DNA of 64,000 nucleotides from Castanea sativa (Eukaryota > Streptophyta > Magnoliopsida > Fagales > Fagaceae), in NCBI RefSeq assembly GCF_040712315.1, contig NC_134016.1, positions 50,426,986 through 50,490,985 on the forward strand, read 5' to 3'. The notes beneath the pieces were generated by a model. That model was not told the DNA's origin and ran no database searches. It was given only the letters and a program-made list of their open reading frames with translations. A program made the position numbers and the translations under genes. Of the stretch, positions 57,551 through 64,000 are shown one piece after another (within the stretch, counting starts at the first letter, position 1; the number at the start of each line of letters is the position of its first letter).

Positions 57551-58340
57551 TTACCCTATCAATGATGGAGTTAGAATGCATTTCAAATAATGCAATGGGC
57601 CATGGGGAGTTGATTCAAATGATTTTGCTATTAAACAATGCATAATGAGATATTCAAGGGTTGCTTCCTCTGCCTCACAAAGCATACACTCTTCTTCATC
57701 AATATTATTACTTTTTCCAATTACCGACCTAGTTGGGATTATTTGCCATTTAGCTATACTCCACAATAGCATTTTGAATTTTTCTTTAATTTCTACTCCC
57801 TCCGTCCCATTTAGTTTGTCATGTTTGAAAAGTCAAACTTTTTAAGGGAACATCATTTATTGTTTTGTTTAACTTTTAAAAATGTATTAGTTTCCAAAAC
57901 TACCCTTGAATAAATTTGTTGATTTTCTTTTCAAATGGAGTAGTTTTGAAAATTAAATAGGGGTATAATAGGAACATTAGTAAATTAATGACTTTTATTA
58001 TTAGAAACAGGACAATATTTTGGAACATCCCAAAATGGAATAGAGGACAAACTAAGTGGAACGGAGGGAGTAGTATCCAAAGTTTTTTCCATTATTTGCT
58101 CTCCGGTGGTTTTGTCTCAAATCCTCTACCTAGTTGGGATACTTGGTAATTTGACTTTGTGGAGAATTTACCAGGAATTGGGCAACCAAATTAATGAGTC
58201 TTCTTGGTTGGCTTCGAGTAGTTACAATAGGAGGATCTTTCTCTCCAACTACCTCGCAAATGTTTTTTTTTCTTTCCAAATTTAGTTTTTGTCCATTCTG
58301 ATTGGGTTTTGCAATAGATTGGTGTTTATTACACACCACT
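57551..58340 (-). pseudogene. LINE zinc-binding fragment, split by a MITE
   Basis: IAKWQIIPTRSVIGKSNNID, ECMLCEAEEATLEYLIMHC is a clear zf-RVT signature (Cys-x2-Cys ... His-x-x-x-Cys). The upstream part (KPNQNGQ, SSGKFSS-type, now NSPQSQITKYPN) lies beyond the Stowaway insertion. Duplicate of 46144-46676. Confidence 0.7.
57794..58072. mobile_element. Stowaway (Tc1/mariner) MITE
   Basis: The 275-bp body runs from CTCCCTCCGTCCCATTTAG to CTAAGTGGAACGGAGGGAG, the classical Stowaway inverted ends, with TA at 57794-57795 and 58071-58072. The paralogous LINE fragment at about 46.31 kb has the uninterrupted sequence, so this insertion is younger than the segmental duplication. Confidence 0.93.
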
Positions 58341-58454
58341 TATCGCACATAAAAAGAATTCGAGAAGTGTCATTTCCCAAAACCTCGATCAAGGAAAGGA
58401 AATGTAATTACCCAAGAAAAAAATAAGTAATAATAATAATAACAACAACAACAA

Positions 58455-58495
58455 CTAGCCTCATCACACGTGCTTTGCCCGTGCGATAATGCTTC
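58455..58495 (-). mobile_element. Helitron-like 3' end (first)
   Basis: Read on the minus strand: a hairpin CGCACGGGC-AAA-GCACGTGTG, a short ATGAGG spacer, then CTAG followed by T, the canonical Helitron 3' terminus. The body would extend to the right; its 5' TC end was not located. Confidence 0.6.
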
Positions 58496-58720
58496 TTTTT
58501 TTTTTAGTAGTGTCATAACTCTTCATTCATTACAATGGGCACTCAAGGATTAAGATGTAGTAATCTTCAAAGTGGCAGTCTATATGTATGATTGTGTATT
58601 ACTACGAATATTTTAATGAAGGGGGTTGCATGTATAATAAAGTCTTGGGATATAATTTGTTAATAAGGCCTAAAATGCAATTATATTCATATAGTGGTAT
58701 TGAGTATAATTAATAGTAAC
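58496..58720. other. Probable Helitron body, no ORF
   Basis: AT-rich with no Rep/helicase coding sequence; a non-autonomous element at most. Confidence 0.3.
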
Positions 58721-59235
58721 TTTAAACTTGTTAAGAGTTGACAAAAAAGCCCAAGGCCCATTGGAGCTAATGTCTTATTAGTCCTTTTTGGTCCCACTCC
58801 AAGCCACACACAAGAGCCCAATTGGAATGGCCCAAAAGGTTAGCCCAATTAGATAATCAGTTATGTATAAGGAGAGAAACATATAGAATTTGAAATGAGG
58901 AGTTTTTCATAAGTCTTTTTTTATAAATGGATTCATGAAGAACATACAAGGATGAAATGGTTTGTATGTGAGTGTTGTGACACTCTCTAATTCTCCCTTA
59001 GAAACTAATTGAGAGGCCACACTTCTTGGGCATTAGTGGAATTGGAGTGAAGATTGAAAGTATTCTCAAGTACTTCTGATCTTCGGTTTTGAAATTCACC
59101 GCTCCAAAGTACGCTCTCTTGTTCTTAAATTCTAAAACTTACATAGTGCATGTTATCGATTGTGTATGAAGTAGATCCGTTAAATTTATGTTGCGTATGT
59201 TTTGTATGTGATACAAACATATGATTATCCAACAA
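58720..59235 (-). mobile_element. LTR-like insertion
   Basis: On the minus strand it begins TGTTGGATAATCATATG and runs to CAACTCTTAACA, like many copia LTRs, with an internal leader-like CTTGGGCTTTTTTGTC. AATAGTA on both sides (about 58720 and 59234) suggests a target duplication, but the left boundary includes 10 extra bases beyond the TG/CA-type end, so the limits are uncertain. No internal domain: a solo LTR at most. Confidence 0.5.
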
Positions 59236-59256
59236 TAGTAGTATAGATAATAATAA

Positions 59257-59290
59257 CCAGCCTCATCACACGCATTTTGCATGTGCGATG
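59257..59290 (-). mobile_element. Helitron-like 3' end (second)
   Basis: The minus strand reads CGCACATGCAAAATGCGTGTG, ATGAGG, CTGG then T, the same layout as the end at 58455 with CTRR as CTGG. Two ends of the same family in the same orientation lie 0.8 kb apart. Confidence 0.5.
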
Positions 59291-59539
59291 ATGCTTTTTT
59301 TTTTAAAATGGTCCTATTTTGTAGAAAAAAAAACCTATATTTTTATTTTTTATATATAATTCTTTTTTTCTTTTTCTTTTTTTAAATCTAACTTATAAGT
59401 GGATAATGCAATTTGAAAATCAGTAGGAGAGTGACCCTATTTTTTAGGTAATGTTGTAGTGGCAGTTAGAGTTGTATTTTTATTGGATTGTCATTTAGTT
59501 TTGTCTCTATTTAAACATAGGGATGTAGGATGTAAAGTT

Positions 59540-60323
59540 TGTTTAGACCCCTTAAACCACAATTGGATTAACCTAGTTAACAAGCCAAGTTATTACTTAG
59601 TCCAAATTCTAGATCTAGGTTAACACAATCATATAATCATATCAATGCAAAGTGCAGAAAATAAAAACACAAAGATATGATGACCCAAGAAAACCAAACC
59701 GGTAAAAAACTGGGGAGGATTTAACCTAATTATCCTCAAGGTAAACATGAATCCACTATGAAAGAATCAAAGTTGTACAATAGCGACTTAGACCACTAAC
59801 ATCCTATTGCTACCCACCAGTAGAACTTACTGACACGACCATGTGCAAGCTCCGAGACTATGGACTCCTTCTTTCTTGGATTCTCCAGCAAGTACAAGTA
59901 CCCCCACTTGTGTATCTTTAAGCTCTTATGGCAGCAACTGAACGATCATCAAGCTCTCGAAGAAATCTCCTTCTTGATAATCCCAAGCTTGTGTGAAGGC
60001 AAGCACCTCTCTAATCTCATAAGAGATTCACACAAACAGCAATATGAGCAACATCAACATCGTGGCTAGGGTTTGCATTTTATACCTAGGGCAAAAACAT
60101 AAAAACGTTATATGGGCTTAATGAGTTGGAAAATCCGCAGAAAACAATCTGCACGACTTTCGATCGGTCGAGTCTAACGTGGCTAGGTAGTTAACTCGAT
60201 TCCAACTTTTACATAAATACATACTTTGGGCAAAATCTAAAACACAACTACACGTTTTGATCATGGTTTGCCAATAATACATATTAGGTTTTAATACATT
60301 AGTTCTAAGTACTTAGGAAAACA
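59540..60323 (-). mobile_element. 3' LTR of a minus-strand LTR retrotransposon
   Basis: A 784-bp unit with TG...CA ends (TGTTTAGACCCC at 59540, TAGGAAAACA ending at 60323). It is followed on the inner side by AACTCCCCATTTGG, whose minus-strand reading CCAAATGGGGAGTT is a polypurine tract. AAGTT at 59535-59539 would be the outer target duplication. The phrase AAAAACTGGGGAGGATTTAACC and a small ORF (59860-60069) lie inside. The partner LTR is outside the window. Confidence 0.6.
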
Positions 60324-61155
60324 AACTCCCCATTTGGCAGAGTGACAAAACACAACTAAAAGCTCAAAGTTTACAAAGAAAAGCCCTTTACAAAAAATAT
60401 GCCCATAAAAAAAAATCCAATCCTAACTACTATCCATCAGTTGCAAGTGTAAATGCACGGCTTAATTGTAGTTAACTCGATATTTCTGAAACACTAAACA
60501 AAACGCATAAACATATGTATGGAAAATACAAGTAAATAAACATAACATTCTTGATTTCACAAAACACAAGATATAGATCAAAGGTTTGCCAATGATATCA
60601 ATGAATAACTTATAATACATTAAGTAAGTCTATAAGTGAAACAAGAAACAAAAATAACTAAAATAACTCCCCATATCTAGCAATACATCAACGTGACAAA
60701 AACAACTAAAAGCTCAAAGTTTACAAAGAAAAGCCCTTTCAAAGAACAAGAACAAAGTAAAAAAAAACTCCAATAACCTAACTCCCCTAAGATAAGTGTA
60801 ACTGACTCTACTCCCCCTTTTGTGACGGATATGCCTGAAACACTAAACAAAAACCATCACCATAAAGGAAGCGGCGGCGAAAATACAAGTAAGTGCTAAA
60901 CATAACACGGATCTTGTCTTGATTTCACCAAAATCGACCATGAGCCGCACGAACGGTCATGACGGACTCCAACGTACGACGAATGTCAAAGTCATCCGAA
61001 GTCGAATAACTTATAATCATAAGTAAGTCTATAAGCACTGAAACAAGAAACAAAACGATAACTAAAATAGACTCCTCTATATCTAGAGCGCTCTTTCATC
61101 AAGAGCCCGCTCTAAGGAAACAAAATCCTTTGGTGATGCACCTAGATAACAATCT
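60324..61155 (-). repeat. Internal tandem duplication in the retrotransposon
   Basis: 60330-60600 and 60690-60930 share AACTAAAAGCTCAAAGTTTA-CAAAGAAAAGCCCTTT, CTGAAACACTAAACAAAA and AAATACAAGTAA in the same order, each next to a CTCCCC tract. This looks like a duplicated 3' untranslated or polypurine segment. Confidence 0.6.
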
Positions 61156-61188
61156 AACGAGGCTCAGACACGGGAAAGTCGGACAACC

Positions 61189-61908
61189 CTAAAAACAACA
61201 AAATCCTATGAATGAAAATAGGATAAAAAAAAGAGCATGAGCAATAGATGAACTCCTATACATTTCGTTCAAAGAACGAAGAAACCAATGAGAAAAACTA
61301 ATAGGAGCATCCATAACCAAAGCATACAAAAATACACATCGCTCCAAAGGAATGGTGTGCAGATGCGAAATAGGCCACAAGGAATGACATGCTATCCTAA
61401 AGATAAGATAGGTAGACTCAGTGAGCTCAATAGAAGTGATTCGAGAATCAGAACCCCACCGGATAGAAGTACCGGTGATGTAGGACATGATGTCGTCTAG
61501 GGGAGGAGACACATCATAGGGGTAAACAGGATGCTGAACAAGAGGCACCCCAAGAGCATTAGCCACTACCAAAGGAGTAATGGTATACTCATCACCACGA
61601 ATCCAACTCCTCACAAGAGTGCCGGAATCATAAGGGTGAACAGAGAGGTTCGAGTAGAACTCTCTAATCAAGATGGTAGGAGGAGGAGCATCAAAATCCA
61701 GAAGAGGCAACCAGCCTCGATGCTCAAAGTTTGCCCTAATGGCAGGATCAAGTTCATCTAACAAAACCCTACACTCAACCCAAATTTTCCACTTAGTGTT
61801 AAGGGTCTCAAAAGTCTCTTGATGCTTCTCACTCAAGAACCTATCACTCTCAAAAGAAGGATTAGAAGTGGAGATGGATGACTTATTGGATCTAGTCTTC
61901 CTAGGCAT
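61189..61908 (-). CDS. LTR-retrotransposon extra ORF ('putative plant transposon protein' domain), frameshifted
   Basis: Minus-strand ORF from MPRKTRSNKSS (start at 61906-61908, preferred over an upstream hydrophobic extension) with 239 codons. Recognisable wording: DELDPAIRANFEHRGWLPLL, IREFYSNLSVHPYDSGTLVR, SWIRGDEYTITPLVVANALG, VPLVQHPVYPYD. This domain is common in ORFs carried by plant LTR elements; its role is unknown. At a run of eight T (61225-61232) the frame slips: a neighbouring frame continues FFYPIFIHRILLFLGLSDFP and then stops, whereas the annotated frame ends FIGFCCF. The element copy is therefore probably dead. It sits just 5' of the 3' LTR in element orientation. Confidence 0.75.
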   Translation of the reverse strand: MPRKTRSNKSSISTSNPSFESDRFLSEKHQETFETLNTKWKIWVECRVLLDELDPAIRANFEHRGWLPLLDFDAPPPTILIREFYSNLSVHPYDSGTLVRSWIRGDEYTITPLVVANALGVPLVQHPVYPYDVSPPLDDIMSYITGTSIRWGSDSRITSIELTESTYLIFRIACHSLWPISHLHTIPLERCVFLYALVMDAPISFSHWFLRSLNEMYRSSSIAHALFFILFSFIGFCCF

Positions 61909-64000
61909 GGTGCTAAAGAGATAAATAGAGACACAAGAGAAAAAACAAAAAAACAAAAAACACAAGGGCAGACTGCAAGTTAGCACAAAAAAAAACTAAA
62001 TGATGCATGAACAAATAAATGTCATGATGCATGCTCTAATGCAATTACAATAAGTTCTAATTTAAGTTTAGAATCACAAAATTGGCTTGAGCAAAGAGTT
62101 TTAAACAAAGCAACTCTAAAATTTTCAAAAATTACTTGTAGAAATTTTACTCAATTGACCAATTGATCTTCACACAAGATAGAAAATAGTTTATAATGAT
62201 CAATTACATCAAATCAACAAGCCAATTTCATCAATCCAACCTAAATTGAACAAAATCCCCAAATCGGAACAAAACAAGCCCTAGAAATTTCAATTCTCCA
62301 TAAAACACCAAATTGACCAAATTAAACATTATGGATCATGATTATAGCATTAAAGGACAAAAACCCATCAATCAATGTCAGAAAATAAGGTTTGAATCAT
62401 CAAAAATCCCAAAATTTGCTTAGTCCGAAAATATCCCTCAAAATGCATGAATTTATGCATGAAACTTGAAATAAAATGCAAAAGGAAGGGTATAGAGGTC
62501 TTACCGGCCATTGGAGAGAAAAACTTTGTAAAAAGAATGGAGGAAAACGACAAAAATTTGAATGGTTGGCTTGACCGGTTCGTATGGACAGAGAAAAGTT
62601 GAAAACTTTTTGAAAAAGTGGATGAACACGTGAAAAGAAAACTCCTTTTAAAAAAACTCCATACGATTTTCGATCGATCGAAAAACAGATTCGATCGGTC
62701 GAAAATGCTTCGATTGATCGAAGACCAATCAAGCATCGATCGAAGCAGACAGTGGTTGACCAAAAAATGAATCGCAATTTTGATCCATCGAAAAACATGT
62801 TTGACCGGTCGAAATTCTGGAAAAACTCAGTTTTTGAAAAATAGAACAAAAATGTGCAAAAACTCCTCAAAGCATTGAATTTAAAGAATAAAATGCATGA
62901 GTATGAGATGAAATGCTTTTCAAAAAACATAAGTTTTGAACCCAGTTTCCCAAATATATAGATTTTCCAAACATTTTCCTTGAAGTCTTAAACATCAAAA
63001 TGAATTTGCAAAATTCTCAAGGCATTTTCAAACTTGGTTGGTCTGACCAAAAACACACACAATAACATGTACAAAGTTTAACAAATAGTAACTTGTGTAG
63101 TGTGTGCAACTAGCAAAAGTTTGAGAAATATGTGAGGTGATATGTAAGTAAAATTCAACCACAAAGTCTTCAAAATTCATCACAAAGAATGTGAAAGAGA
63201 CTATCACCTAAAGACTTACATCATATAACTCTCACACCTCCTAGATCATAAGCTTGCAATTAAGTAAGTTTCTTAAGTTTGCCTCATAATATACACACAG
63301 ATTTTAAGATTTTCATAAACTTATTAAACAAAATCCGGGATAATGTACACACCAATTTTATATATATAATTTTTGCATTAAGTCCAATAATGTACACTCC
63401 AATTTTAATCAATTAACCCGAGGCTACACCTTATGTTCTTTTTGTGCATGTGCTACACTTTCTCGAGCACAAAATCTTACGATATGCAATAAGGTGTTCA
63501 TGATTGGCTAGTGAACAGTGGTGAGATTGTTATTTATGCCTTTCTCAAAAGGATCAAGTCCATCAGTCAAAGACTTGTGACTTCAAGATCACGACAAAGT
63601 AGTCAAAAACTACAAACATTTTCCCACACAACATGCACTACAAAGCTTTAACTAGTAAAGTGCAAGAAATAAGCTCATCCAAGCTAAACAGTATACATGT
63701 ACTTGGTTTATGAAAATAAATTGACCAACCTTGTTTTGAAAAACTGAGAAAATAAATGCAAAAACATATTTACTTCCCCTCTTTTTTTTATAAGAGAATA
63801 ACAAAAACATCCTAGAATGAAATGCATGAATGTTATGCAATGCAAATCCTAGAAAACAAAGAGAACAAAAGCAAAAGACAACAGCAAATCAAATGGTCAC
63901 AAAGAATGGAGCAATGAAGCACATGGACCATGTCAAAAAGACTCACTTAGATTGAGTCTTTTGCATCCACAGTCTTTTAGATGCACCTTAAGCATTGGAG
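61909..64000 (-). mobile_element. Internal region of the LTR retrotransposon, continuing beyond the window
   Basis: No gag, protease, RT or integrase motif was found up to 64000. Phrases such as TTCGATCGATCGAAAAACAG and TTCGATCGGTCGAAAATGC repeat at 62670-62820. The two overlapping minus-strand ORFs (62368-62763, 62400-62930) have a low-complexity FDRSN pattern from this repeat and are not credible. It is a non-autonomous element, or its pol lies further right. Confidence 0.45.

Larger units (their letters stand above)
52400..58400. repeat. Segmental duplication unit containing copy J (pairs with 41120-46670)
   Basis: Right member of the pair described at 41120-46670. It starts at CATCTCACATATCTGAAAATTTTG and ends in the LINE fragment. 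It carries a private Stowaway MITE and an expanded GA tract. Confidence 0.85.

Noticed and set aside
62368..62930. Two overlapping minus-strand ORFs with FDRSN-like repeats
   Set aside because: Both follow the TTCGATCGATCGAA repeat in two frames; typical repeat artefact.

Overview
This is AT-rich nuclear DNA of a flowering plant. It has spliced genes with short exons, many small non-autonomous transposons and LTR-retrotransposon debris. Shared repeat styles (TCGATCGATCGA-type motifs near the right end, an LTR-element ORF of the 'putative plant transposon protein' type) make me lean to a woody eudicot such as a member of Fagales, but that is an inference.

Layout. (1) 1-6045, plus strand: the 3' end of the gene for mitochondrial pyruvate dehydrogenase E1 beta. 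Four exons are visible; the last intron is about 5.2 kb and holds a long foldback element, a MITE and a tRNA-derived SINE. (2) 6.6-57.2 kb, all minus strand: a tandem array of small two-exon genes that I do not recognise as a named family. Exon 1 (79-88 nt) encodes a signal peptide. A phase-1 intron follows. Exon 2 encodes a short conserved propeptide (E-K-M-E-K-L-x-x-A-R-D-G-K-E-L type), a basic and proline-rich stretch, and a C-terminus usually ending in GPxP or similar. Eight copies (A, B, C, D, E, G, H, J) have open frames and usable splice sites. One (F) has lost its splice acceptor. Three (A-prime, I, K) are broken or partial, and one is only a C-terminal scrap. At least seven further gene upstream regions survive without a gene. 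(3) 58.4-59.3 kb: two Helitron-like 3' ends and an LTR-like insertion. (4) 59.5 kb to the end: the 3' part of a minus-strand LTR retrotransposon with one frameshifted ORF.

The array grew by nested segmental duplication: 7-20 kb resembles 21.4-28.2 kb, 41.1-46.7 kb resembles 52.4-58.4 kb, and 47.15-49.0 kb resembles 49.5-52.03 kb. Many transposons sit in one duplicate only, with the matching empty site in the other, so they date the duplications relatively.

How the genes may work together. The products look like precursors of secreted, proline-rich signalling peptides: signal peptide, basic or dibasic site, then a Pro/Gly-rich C-terminus reminiscent of the GPxP core of CLE peptides and the SGP core of PIP peptides. 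Most copies share a core promoter (TATATATTGTGATATTCA type) and an upstream TTGAC(C) W-box, suggesting common WRKY-type control, perhaps in defence. Function is inference; no database search was possible.
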